Of a stretch of 64,000 nucleotides of DNA, positions 43,832-52,111 are shown in pieces (within the stretch, counting starts at the first letter, position 1; the number at the start of each line of letters is the position of its first letter). Source of the stretch: Saprospiraceae bacterium (GTDB lineage Bacteria; Bacteroidota; Bacteroidia; Chitinophagales; Saprospiraceae); assembly GCA_020631235.1 (NCBI GenBank), contig JAHDHQ010000007.1:110210-174209 (forward strand), in the 5' to 3' direction. A program made the position numbers and the translations under genes. The notes beneath the pieces were generated by a model that saw nothing but the letters and a program-made list of their open reading frames with translations, had not been told where the DNA came from and did not search any database.

Positions 43832-45901
43832 ATGCGATACTTTATAATCCTTTGCACATTATTTTGTAGCCAATTTTATACCTCTGCCCAAACTTCTACC
43901 AAAACTATTCTCCAAGGAGTTGTATCCGAAACTGCATCTGGCGAATTTATACCTTTTGCAGATGTAGTACTTTTCCAAGACAGTAATCCAGTCACTAGTA
44001 CGCAAACTGATTTTGATGGCAATTACTCTTTTTCAGATATTAAACCAGGAATCTATAACATAGAGTGTAGATTCCTTGGCTATGCAACAACTAGATTGGA
44101 TAGCGTGATTGTCAAGTCTCAAGAAGTAACGACTGCTAACCTTTCGTTATCAGAAGCAGGTGAATTATTAGATGAAGTAGTGATTTGTGCTTATAAAGTG
44201 CCTTTGATAAATAGATGTGCAACTAGTTCAGGCAATACGGTAACCGCTGAATCGATTAAGAATTTGCCGTCAAAATCAATAACTGCAATAAGAGCTACTG
44301 TTGCTGGAATAAGCAGAGGTAAAAATAAGGACATCTCTGTGCGCGGATCAAGATCTGATGCTACACACTATTATATAGATGGCATAAGAGTGGATAAAGC
44401 AGCCTCACAGGATAATACACGAGTATCTAAATGGTTTAGTAAGCGACAAAGCCAACACATCCCTGAATCACTTGGGTTTGGAACGGAAGAGTATGATCAG
44501 ATTACCGAAATGGGCTTTAAACAAACAGCATTCGAACCACTTTCCACTTTTTCTATCGATGTAGATCGTGCAGCCTATAGTAATGTTCGAAGGTTTTTGC
44601 AACAAGGACAATTACCACCTGCTGATGCAGTTAGAATCGAAGAAATGATAAACTACTTTGAATATGCATATGCAGAACCAACAGACGAACACCCAATAGC
44701 TGTTGAAACCAACCTAACGCACTGCCCATGGAATAAAAAGCATAAAATTATGCATATAGCAATGCAAGCCACGGGGTTTGATAAAAAAGAAATTCCAAAC
44801 TCAAATCTAACCTTCTTAATCGATGTTTCGGGAAGTATGAGTTCAGCAAATAAGTTAGACTTGGCTATAAAGTCTCTATATTATTTGATTGACCAATTAG
44901 ATGAGGAGGATCAAGTATCTATCGTGACATACGCAGGAAGTTCTGGCATTGTCTTACAACCTACAAAGATTAAAGACAAAGCACTGATTCTAGAATCTTT
45001 AGGCAGCCTTAGGTCCGGTGGATCTACTGCAGGAGCTCAAGGCATTAAAACAGCTTATAAATTAGCAGAAAAGGTTTATGAAAAAGACCGTAATAATAGA
45101 GTCATCTTGTTGACAGATGGAGATTTCAATGTAGGTGTAAACACGCCTGATGGATTAGAAAAACTGATTGAAAAGAAGAGGGAAACAGGTATTTATCTGT
45201 CTGTGTTAGGTTTTGGAATGGGTAATTATAAAGACAATAGAATGCAAACATTGGCTGATAAAGGGAATGGGAATCATGCCTACATCGACAATTTCAAAGA
45301 GGCAAAGAAAATCTTTGGGAAAGAGTTTGAAGGCACCCTGCATACGATTGCAAAAGACGTCAAGCTACAGATAGAATTTAATCCTGAGCATGTAAAAAGC
45401 TATCGCCTAATAGGTTACGAAAACAGACAACTAGAAAATCAAGATTTTAACGATGATAAGAAAGATGCAGGGGAGATAGGTATGAATCATAGCGTAACTG
45501 CTCTCTATGAATTGATTCCAGCAAATAGAAAGGATGAGTTTACGACTTCGATTGATCCACTTAAATATCAGATTAATGAGGTGGTTAAAGAATTATCTAG
45601 TGAAGCAGCAACTGTAAAAGTTAGATACAAGCAACCGGATAAAAAGAAATCTATAAAGTTTGAAAAAGTGGTCAGTGGGGTAGCCCTGAAAAGAAGCGCT
45701 ATTTCATTAGATAGTCAGCTAGCCTTAACCATTGCAGAATGGGGCTTGATTTTAAGAGGTTCGTCATTTAAAAACAGAGCATCAATTGATGACGTATTAA
45801 GTGCACTACAAAGTATACATACAGAAAGACCTAGTGATGAACTAGCAGAGTTAATTGATATGGTCGATATCCATAAAACATTATTGCAAGAACAATCATG
45901 A
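43832..45901 (+). CDS. VWA-domain protein with carboxypeptidase-like and receptor-plug-like N-terminus
   Basis: 689 residues with a signal peptide (ILCTLFCSQFYTSAQ). In order: a carboxypeptidase-D regulatory-like domain (~25-115); a TonB-plug-like segment (~145-190; ESIKNLPSKSITAIRATVAG, ISVRGSRSDATHYYIDGIRV); a YfbK-type N-terminal region (FSIDVDRAAYSNVRRFL); a von Willebrand A domain with an intact MIDAS (FLIDVSGSMSS and LLTDGDFN); and a DUF3520-like C-terminus. The plug-like piece has no barrel. The protein is exported and probably binds ligands or proteins in the envelope. It leads a plus-strand run up to the LytS/LytTR pair. Confidence 0.88.
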   Translation: MRYFIILCTLFCSQFYTSAQTSTKTILQGVVSETASGEFIPFADVVLFQDSNPVTSTQTDFDGNYSFSDIKPGIYNIECRFLGYATTRLDSVIVKSQEVTTANLSLSEAGELLDEVVICAYKVPLINRCATSSGNTVTAESIKNLPSKSITAIRATVAGISRGKNKDISVRGSRSDATHYYIDGIRVDKAASQDNTRVSKWFSKRQSQHIPESLGFGTEEYDQITEMGFKQTAFEPLSTFSIDVDRAAYSNVRRFLQQGQLPPADAVRIEEMINYFEYAYAEPTDEHPIAVETNLTHCPWNKKHKIMHIAMQATGFDKKEIPNSNLTFLIDVSGSMSSANKLDLAIKSLYYLIDQLDEEDQVSIVTYAGSSGIVLQPTKIKDKALILESLGSLRSGGSTAGAQGIKTAYKLAEKVYEKDRNNRVILLTDGDFNVGVNTPDGLEKLIEKKRETGIYLSVLGFGMGNYKDNRMQTLADKGNGNHAYIDNFKEAKKIFGKEFEGTLHTIAKDVKLQIEFNPEHVKSYRLIGYENRQLENQDFNDDKKDAGEIGMNHSVTALYELIPANRKDEFTTSIDPLKYQINEVVKELSSEAATVKVRYKQPDKKKSIKFEKVVSGVALKRSAISLDSQLALTIAEWGLILRGSSFKNRASIDDVLSALQSIHTERPSDELAELIDMVDIHKTLLQEQS

Positions 45902-45914
45902 GATAGTCATTTTG

Positions 45915-45962
45915 AAAAGTGTTGGTAAGGGATGGTTGAAGGCAATCATCCCAACTTTTCTT
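45915..45962 (+). terminator. Hairpin after the VWA gene
   Basis: AAAAGT(g)TTGG pairs with CCAACTTTT, or alternatively GGGATG with CATCCC, followed by CTTCC. It is a possible imperfect terminator or mRNA 3'-end structure. Confidence 0.45.
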
Positions 45963-46006
45963 CCAACTAAACATGCATTATTGTCCATTACTAAATCCAT
46001 AAAACT

Positions 46007-46459
46007 ATGTCTAAAGCAAGCTTATACAATTATCTATTCATCCTAAGCCTCTTTTTTTGTGCTTTAAAACTTAGTGCACAAGCTTCACTTACCGGGACGG
46101 TTAAGGATAAAGGCTCAGAAGAAACGGTGCCATTTGCCGATGTTATTTTATACCATAATGAGGTTTTAATAACTGGTACGCAAACTGATTTTGATGGTCA
46201 ATATAGTTTTGAAAATTTAATGCCAGGAACGTATGATATGGAAGTCCGGTTTCTAGGATATAAGACCGGTCAAATAAGTGGAGTCACTTTAATCAATGAT
46301 ATCAGAGTAGTACAAGATGCGATCCTTGTTGAGGAAATTGTAACTTGCTGCGGACCCATCTGCTATCTATACAAAATCCCACTGATTGATTTTGATGACC
46401 TGTTTTCAGGTAAAATTTATTATTCGGACGAGATAAAGCGAATGGCAATCAGCAAATAA
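46007..46459 (+). CDS. Stand-alone carboxypeptidase-like domain protein, paralogue of the VWA protein's N-terminus
   Basis: 150 residues with a signal peptide (LFILSLFFCALKLSAQ). It aligns with the first ~150 residues of the upstream VWA protein: GTVKDKGSEETVPFADVILY against GVVSETASGEFIPFADVVLF, TQTDFDGQYSFENLMPGTYD against TQTDFDGNYSFSDIKPGIYN, and YKIPLIDFDDLFSG against YKVPLINRCATSSG. It stops where the plug-like segment begins. It keeps a beta-sandwich and a CCGPIC cysteine cluster. It could be a decayed tandem duplicate or a free-standing partner module. Confidence 0.7.
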   Translation: MSKASLYNYLFILSLFFCALKLSAQASLTGTVKDKGSEETVPFADVILYHNEVLITGTQTDFDGQYSFENLMPGTYDMEVRFLGYKTGQISGVTLINDIRVVQDAILVEEIVTCCGPICYLYKIPLIDFDDLFSGKIYYSDEIKRMAISK

Positions 46460-46505
46460 ATACTAGAAATCAGGGTGAGTTACAACTCATCCCCATCATT
46501 CGACA

Positions 46506-46568
46506 GTTCGTCCGATCTTATTTTATTCGGATTATGATTCAGTGCAACTTTGAATCATAATTACGAAC
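46506..46568 (+). promoter_or_regulatory. Possible three-way-junction leader RNA before a TonB receptor
   Basis: Three helices fit together: P1 GTTCGT (46506-46511) with ACGAAC (46563-46568); P2 CCGA (46512-46515) with TCGG (46527-46530); P3 ATTATGATTCA (46531-46541) with TGAATCATAAT (46551-46561), perfect over 11 pairs. P1 closes one base before ATG 46570, so it could mask the translation start. Hand-folded; not a recognised riboswitch. Confidence 0.4.
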
Positions 46569-46569
46569 C

Positions 46570-48729
46570 ATGAAAACTTTCTTCTTTTTTATCCTTTTCA
46601 TAATTTGCTCACATACCCATACCCATGCACAGACAACTATCCAAGGTAAGGTCGTAGACAAAGCAGGAATAAGTATCATCGGGGCAAATGTTTTTATCGA
46701 AGGTAGCTATGATGGTAGCATCACAGATTTGGATGGTCGTTTTAGATTCCAAACTTCTCGAGAAGATAATCAAGTATTGTGCATTTCTTACCTAGGATAT
46801 GAATCTAAACAGATACCCGGCGAAGTAAACCAGTTTAATGATTTAGTGATCCAACTGCGCGAATCATCGCAAGTGATGGATGCGGTAGAAATCGCTGGAA
46901 GCACATTTAAAGCAGGGGACAATTCTTCTTTGGCAGTTTTAAAACCTATGGATATTGTCACTACAGCAGGTTCTCTGGGAGATGTCATTGCTAGTTTCCA
47001 AACTTTGCCTGGAACCCAATCTAATAGTGAAGATGGTCGTTTGTTTGTTAGAGGTGGAGATGCAGAAGAAACCTTGATTTTTATCGATGGTATGCGAGTA
47101 TTTGCTCCATATACAAATAGCATCGTAGGAAGCCCTTCACGCGGTAGGTTTTCTCCCTTTCTCTTTCAGGGCATAAGCTTTAGTTCAGGCGGATATGATG
47201 CTGGCTATGGGCAAGCTCTTTCAGGAATTTTGGACCTGAAAACTAGCAATGAGGTAAATCAAACAGAATCCAATGTAAATGTGATGACGCTGGGATTAGG
47301 TTTTGGGCACAAACAATCATTTAAAAATAGCTCTATAAGTGCCAATGTAAATTACATTGATTTGGCACCTTATAACTGGGCTATACCTAATCGAGTTAAT
47401 CAAAAAAGACCATACCATGGTGTCTCTGGCGAAGCAGTGTTTACAAATAAAACAAGCCATGGTATATTTAAAACATACGTTTCGGGTGAAACTGGAAACA
47501 TTCGGTTTATAAACCAAGGCATTAATGATGAATCACCCAGATCCTTAAACATAAATAACCAAAATGCATATTTAGCATCAAGCTATTTGCACACTTTCAA
47601 TGATAAGACTAGCTTATTTGCGGGACTCAGCCTTGGACAAAATCAGGAATTGCTTAGGCTGGATAGTACCGACATCGATCAATCATTTAAAGGATTACAT
47701 GCCAAGGCGCAAATCACCCATTTTTTCAATGATCACTTTAAGTGTAAAGCTGGAATAGAAACTGTTTTGCTTTCTAACGACTTAACTAAAAACATAGCGT
47801 CAATCGACTTTTCCTATGAAGATGATATTTACCGAAGCTTGTCTGCTGCATTCGTGGAATCGGAATATTTTTTTAGTCCTAAATTGGCACTCAAAATTGG
47901 GCTTCGTTCTGAATATCACTCTTTATTCGATGCATTTTCTTTAGGCCCGAGGATGACATTGGCACAAAAAATCAATAAGCAACAACAAATAAGTGTTTCT
48001 TATGGGGAGTATGTTCAAGAACCTGCCCACCATTATCTTTTCAGCTCAACGAATCTATCAAACCAAAAAGCCAGTCATTTACTATTAAACTACCAATTTA
48101 AATCTAAGAAGCACATAGTTAGAGTGGAAGGCTATCACAAGCGATATCATTCATTGATTAGTTATGAGGCCGATGCTTTCACAATAGAAGATTTAGACAA
48201 TAATGGCCATGGATATGCTCGAGGTATAGATCTTTTTTGGAGGGCCAATGATGTGATAAAAAACACGGATTGCTGGGTTTCTTACAGCTGGCTAAAGAGC
48301 AAACGCATGTATAAAGATTACCCTAGTTTAGCCATGCCATCCTTTGCGACTAGCCACAATGTTTCATTAGTGAGCAAAACATGGATTAGAACATTAAATA
48401 CCCAGTTAAGCTTAACCTACACCCTTGCTAGTGGTCGTCCGTACGAAAACCCTAATATAGATGGATTTATGGAAAGCTTGTCAAAGCCATACCAAAATCT
48501 AAGCCTCAGTTTAGCCTACCTAATATCCGCTCAAAAGATTCTGTTTATCTCTATCTCGAATATTACCAGAGTGCAGAATGAATTTGGATATACATATGCA
48601 CATTCTAGAGGAACTGATGGTTTGTACCCAGGACAACTCATAAGGCCTAATGAAGACCAGTTCTTCTTTGCTGGCTTTTTTATGACCTTCAGTCGCGATC
48701 AGAAACGCAATCAACTAGATCAACTATAA
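46570..48729 (+). CDS. TonB-dependent receptor
   Basis: 719 residues: signal peptide (TFFFFILFIICSHTHTHAQ), carboxypeptidase-like domain (residues ~22-100), plug (ESSQVMDAVEIAG, SLGDVIASFQTLPGTQSNSEDGRLFVRGGDAEETLIFIDGM) and a barrel. The SSGGYDAGYGQALSGILDL segment is typical of a Bacteroidota receptor group. It is intermediate in size and no substrate is evident. It is the core transporter of the VWA-to-LytTR gene run and is followed 50 bases later by a DUF2141 protein. Its leader may be structured (46506-46568). Confidence 0.9.
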   Translation: MKTFFFFILFIICSHTHTHAQTTIQGKVVDKAGISIIGANVFIEGSYDGSITDLDGRFRFQTSREDNQVLCISYLGYESKQIPGEVNQFNDLVIQLRESSQVMDAVEIAGSTFKAGDNSSLAVLKPMDIVTTAGSLGDVIASFQTLPGTQSNSEDGRLFVRGGDAEETLIFIDGMRVFAPYTNSIVGSPSRGRFSPFLFQGISFSSGGYDAGYGQALSGILDLKTSNEVNQTESNVNVMTLGLGFGHKQSFKNSSISANVNYIDLAPYNWAIPNRVNQKRPYHGVSGEAVFTNKTSHGIFKTYVSGETGNIRFINQGINDESPRSLNINNQNAYLASSYLHTFNDKTSLFAGLSLGQNQELLRLDSTDIDQSFKGLHAKAQITHFFNDHFKCKAGIETVLLSNDLTKNIASIDFSYEDDIYRSLSAAFVESEYFFSPKLALKIGLRSEYHSLFDAFSLGPRMTLAQKINKQQQISVSYGEYVQEPAHHYLFSSTNLSNQKASHLLLNYQFKSKKHIVRVEGYHKRYHSLISYEADAFTIEDLDNNGHGYARGIDLFWRANDVIKNTDCWVSYSWLKSKRMYKDYPSLAMPSFATSHNVSLVSKTWIRTLNTQLSLTYTLASGRPYENPNIDGFMESLSKPYQNLSLSLAYLISAQKILFISISNITRVQNEFGYTYAHSRGTDGLYPGQLIRPNEDQFFFAGFFMTFSRDQKRNQLDQL

Positions 48730-48743
48730 AATTAACTATTCAA

Positions 48744-48775
48744 TAAAATCTAAAATCTAAAATCTAAAATCTAAA
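48744..48775 (+). repeat. Four tandem copies of a 7-bp repeat in the DUF2141 leader
   Basis: TAAAATC occurs four times without interruption (48744-48771) plus a partial copy, ending three bases before ATG 48779. Change in copy number would alter the spacing of the translation start from upstream signals. Confidence 0.85.
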
Positions 48776-48778
48776 CAC

Positions 48779-49216
48779 ATGAAACATTTATTATCATTAT
48801 CAGCCATTCTCTTTTTGTTAAGCCATCAAATGTATGCTCAGGGCACTAGCCTATGTAATGAAACAACTTCCTTTACAGTCCATTTAAAAGGTCTCAGTTC
48901 TGATGAAGGCAGTGTTAAAGTAGGCTTATACGATCAAAAAGATCAATGGTTAAAACAAGTTTATAAAATGGCGGATGCCAAAATTCTAGATGGAGCAGCC
49001 ATCGTAGTCTTAGATAGTGTTCCTAATGGAACCTACGGGATATCTTGTTATCACGACTTAAATGGGAATGATACCTTGGACACTAAATATTTTGGGATTC
49101 CTTCAGAGCCCTACGCTTGTTCGAATGGAGCGGTAGGAAGATTTGGGCCTCCTGCTTGGGTCGATGCTAAACTAATTATTTCAGCAGAACATACTGAAAC
49201 CAACATTCAATTCTAA
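48779..49216 (+). CDS. DUF2141 family exported protein
   Basis: 145 residues: signal peptide (SLSAILFLLSHQMYAQ), then a compact beta-sandwich with the DUF2141 pattern SDEGSVKVGLYDQKDQWLKQ, VPNGTYGISCYHDLNGNDTLD and FGIPSEPYACSNGA...FGPPAW. Such proteins commonly lie next to TonB receptors in this phylum, and their role is unknown. Its leader contains a 7-bp tandem repeat. It sits between a TonB receptor and a TPR protein, all on the same strand. Confidence 0.85.
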   Translation: MKHLLSLSAILFLLSHQMYAQGTSLCNETTSFTVHLKGLSSDEGSVKVGLYDQKDQWLKQVYKMADAKILDGAAIVVLDSVPNGTYGISCYHDLNGNDTLDTKYFGIPSEPYACSNGAVGRFGPPAWVDAKLIISAEHTETNIQF

Positions 49217-49251
49217 TCTTTCATTATTGTCAAATCAAAAAAAAATTAAAC

Positions 49252-49878
49252 ATGAAATACTTAATAGCTTCCTACATAGTCTTGTTCTTTTCTTTTAATG
49301 GTGTAGCTCAAGCAAATTATACAGAAGGGATGCAAAAAGCCTTGCAATTTTGGGGAGAAGGCAAAACGGCGGAAGCCGTAGCCCTGTTCGAAAGAATAAG
49401 CCAGGTAGATTCAGAAGCGTGGTTGCCTTGTTATTATTCAGCGAATGTACACATTGCTTCGAGCTTTTCAGAAAAAGACGAAAGCTTGAGAAACGAGATG
49501 CTCGAACAGGCTAAAAAATATATACAAATAGCACATGCGAGATCTGAAGATAATGCTGAAATTATTACACTCGAAGGATTACTGTACACTGCTTATGTTG
49601 CTGCAGATCCCGGCAATTTTGCAATGAAATACGCACCCAAAATTATGGAGCTCCATGACAGAGCACTTAGCTTAGACCCCATAAATCCTAGAGCTCTAAT
49701 GAATAAAGTAGAATTCGAAATGGGCACTGCACAATTTTTCAATGAGGATATGAGCCCTTATTGCCAACGGGTCAAAAAAATATTGAGTACATTCGACGAA
49801 TATGAAAGTTCTGAACCATTTGCTCCAAGGTATGGAAAAGAACGCCTCATTCAGTTAATAGAAAATTGTAACGAATAA
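49252..49878 (+). CDS. Exported TPR-like protein
   Basis: 208 residues with a signal peptide (YIVLFFSFNGVAQ). Helical TPR-like repeats follow (MQKALQFWGEGKTAEAVALFERISQVDSEAW; AKKYIQIAHARSEDNAEIITLEGLLY; MELHDRALSLDPINPRALMNKVEF). It is probably a periplasmic binding scaffold. Its stop overlaps the start of the sensor kinase by one base, so the two are translationally coupled and it may feed the signalling pair. Confidence 0.75.
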   Translation: MKYLIASYIVLFFSFNGVAQANYTEGMQKALQFWGEGKTAEAVALFERISQVDSEAWLPCYYSANVHIASSFSEKDESLRNEMLEQAKKYIQIAHARSEDNAEIITLEGLLYTAYVAADPGNFAMKYAPKIMELHDRALSLDPINPRALMNKVEFEMGTAQFFNEDMSPYCQRVKKILSTFDEYESSEPFAPRYGKERLIQLIENCNE

Positions 49879-50900
49879 TGAAAACCTGGACAGAAGAGCT
49901 GAAGTCTATGATAGTGATTATCCTCATTCTTTGTGTAGTTTCTGCACTGGTTATGGGATTCTTGATGGGTGAGTTTAATGTTGAGGCCATAGGAAAGCAG
50001 TTTTTTTTTAATTTCTATTATGGCTTTCCTCTAGGTGCAGTTAATGGTTTCTTTTTTAATCGCTTATCTACTAAGTTTCCTTGGCAGGAACATCCTAAAA
50101 AGAGAACTTGGTTTGGAGTGATTGGCTCCATCGTTTTGACCATGTTTACTTTAGTAGTACTCAATATAATTTTATGGGTACTTATCCAAGGTCATCAATG
50201 GTCGAGTTTGCTTAATCAGACTTTTAAGAATTTTTATGTTATTGCGCTGATTATAACTGTCATTATTTCTTCGATCCTTCACGCGATTGAGTTTTTTAAA
50301 CAAGTAGAACAGGAAAAAAGGATCAACGAAACATTACGAAAAGAAAAAATTAGTACTGAGTTAAATATGCTCAAAGCACATCTAGATCCGCATTTTTTAT
50401 TTAATAGTTTCAATGTTTTATCAGGACTCATAGACGAAAATCCGGAAAATGCGCAGCATTTTCTAAGCAAGCTATCTAGTATTTATAGATATATTTTGGA
50501 GACCAGAGATGAAGATTTAAGTGTGATTAAAGATGAGTTGGATTTTGCAAAAAAATATTTAGCTCTCCAGCAAACAAGATTCGAAGATGCAATCGTCTTA
50601 AAGTGGTCCATCGATGAAGACATTCTAAATCAACGCATCCCTTCACTGACATTACAATTGCTCCTAGAAAATGCAATAAAACATAATGGATTCAGTAAGG
50701 AAAAGCCTTTAGTCATAGAATTGTTTTCTGAAGATGACTGTCTCATTATCAGAAACAATAAACAAGAAAGAACATCGATTCAGGTTTCTAATAAATTGGG
50801 CCTCCAAAATATTAAAGACAGATATCAGTTAATGACGCAAAAAGACATAATCATCGAAGACTTAATGGATTCTTTCACAGTAAAAGTGCCATTAATATGA
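49878..50900 (+). CDS. LytS/YehU-type sensor histidine kinase
   Basis: 340 residues. Four membrane segments (about 10-30, 42-60, 80-105 and 118-138) precede a coiled linker and the His_kinase domain with NMLKAHLDPHFLFNSFNVL (phosphoacceptor His) and the ATPase part LTLQLLLENAIKHNG (N box) and LGLQNIKDRYQLM. There is no large extracellular sensor domain. It phosphorylates the LytTR regulator whose gene overlaps by 4 bases. Position suggests it responds to the upstream envelope proteins. Confidence 0.9.
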   Translation: MKTWTEELKSMIVIILILCVVSALVMGFLMGEFNVEAIGKQFFFNFYYGFPLGAVNGFFFNRLSTKFPWQEHPKKRTWFGVIGSIVLTMFTLVVLNIILWVLIQGHQWSSLLNQTFKNFYVIALIITVIISSILHAIEFFKQVEQEKRINETLRKEKISTELNMLKAHLDPHFLFNSFNVLSGLIDENPENAQHFLSKLSSIYRYILETRDEDLSVIKDELDFAKKYLALQQTRFEDAIVLKWSIDEDILNQRIPSLTLQLLLENAIKHNGFSKEKPLVIELFSEDDCLIIRNNKQERTSIQVSNKLGLQNIKDRYQLMTQKDIIIEDLMDSFTVKVPLI

Positions 50901-51646
50901 TGCGTGTATTAATCATCGAAGACGAAGGTGTTGCAGCAAGAAGATTGCAAAAAATGCTTTCATCTTTTGATTTGGAAATAGTAGGAGTTTGCGCATCTAA
51001 TCAAGAGCTGCAACAATTTATTACAGTTAATGGCGAACCTGATTTATATCTAATGGATATCCATCTCAATGATGGTGTAGTCTTCGATACACTAAGCAAA
51101 TTACAACTCGGTGCACCGATTATTTTCACCACTGCTTTTGACCAATATGCCATCAAAGCATTTAAACAAAACAGTATCGATTATTTATTAAAACCAATAG
51201 ATGCAGACGAGTTAAATCATGCATTAAGCCAATTTGAGTATAAACAAAAGAAAAGTCAAATAGATCTTTTAACGCTGAGTCAGATGTTACAATCTAGGAC
51301 AACACCTCAATACAAAGAAAGGATCAGCATAAAAATTGGTGAGCGGATAAAAAGTATCCAAATCAGTTCAGTAAATGGCTTTGTAAGCGAACAAAAATCC
51401 ACTTTTTTGTTAAACAATGACGGAAGAAATTATCCTATAGATTATACCTTAGACCAACTCGAGAAAGTCCTCGATCCAAGTCACTTTTTTAGATCGAGTA
51501 GGGGAGTAATTGTAAACATTTCAGCCATAAAGGATATCATTACTTATTCGGGTAGTCGACTAAAGTTAGTATTATCCGATCACAATGACAGAGAAATTTT
51601 AGTGGCTAGAGAACGGGTAAAATCGTTTAAATCTTGGTTAGGATAA
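50897..51646 (+). CDS. LytTR-type response regulator
   Basis: 249 residues: a receiver domain (VLIIEDEGVAARRL, phospho-Asp54 in LYLMDIHLNDG, FTTAFDQYAIKAF, DYLLKPIDADEL) and a LytTR DNA-binding domain (~145-249) with ISIKIGERIKSIQIS, LDQLEKVLDPSHFFRSSRGVIVN. It partners the overlapping LytS kinase and probably regulates envelope genes. Convergent with the next gene, with 2 bases between the stops. Confidence 0.93.
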   Translation: MMRVLIIEDEGVAARRLQKMLSSFDLEIVGVCASNQELQQFITVNGEPDLYLMDIHLNDGVVFDTLSKLQLGAPIIFTTAFDQYAIKAFKQNSIDYLLKPIDADELNHALSQFEYKQKKSQIDLLTLSQMLQSRTTPQYKERISIKIGERIKSIQISSVNGFVSEQKSTFLLNNDGRNYPIDYTLDQLEKVLDPSHFFRSSRGVIVNISAIKDIITYSGSRLKLVLSDHNDREILVARERVKSFKSWLG

Positions 51647-51648
51647 GC

Positions 51649-52092
51649 TTATAAAGATTCTAACCAGCTTGCTAAGGCTTCTTTTTGTTGATCCGTCATT
51701 TTTGCACCACTATGCATAAAAGCGAAGCTCTTAGGTGGCATATGTCCATCACGAATTTCTTCTGCACTTTCTCTTAATTTGTGTTTTTGTTTCTCTGAGT
51801 CATACTGCTGCCATGTAGAAAAATTGAGTTTCTGACGACCACCTTTGATGTGTCCATTAATCCAGATGGATACAGGAGCTACTTGGGCGTACCATGGGTA
51901 GGTGGTTTCATAGGAGTGACAATCATAACAAGCATTTTTTAATAAAATTAATTGGTCTTTATCTAAACCTTCTATTTGGCTAAAGGATTGGTTGTCCGGA
52001 ACTTTGTCTATTTTCCTTTCGCTAAGCGGGACAAACTGAAGCCCGATTAATAATCCGATGCAATAAATCAATATCTTTTGAGATCTTTTCAT
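51649..52092 (-). CDS. Heme-binding domain protein (c-type, CxxCH)
   Basis: 147 residues with an N-terminal membrane/signal helix (KILIYCIGLLIGLQFVPLS) and a CYDCHS heme motif (~residues 51-55) followed by YPWYAQVAPVSIWINGHIKGGRQKLNFSTW and MPPKSFAFMHSGAKM. This is the haem_bd family pattern. It probably sits in the periplasm as a mono-heme electron carrier. It ends a minus-strand run after lpxB, with 19 bases between. Confidence 0.88.
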   Translation of the reverse strand: MKRSQKILIYCIGLLIGLQFVPLSERKIDKVPDNQSFSQIEGLDKDQLILLKNACYDCHSYETTYPWYAQVAPVSIWINGHIKGGRQKLNFSTWQQYDSEKQKHKLRESAEEIRDGHMPPKSFAFMHSGAKMTDQQKEALASWLESL

Positions 52093-52111
52093 GGCGAAAA
52101 AGTAAGCATTC

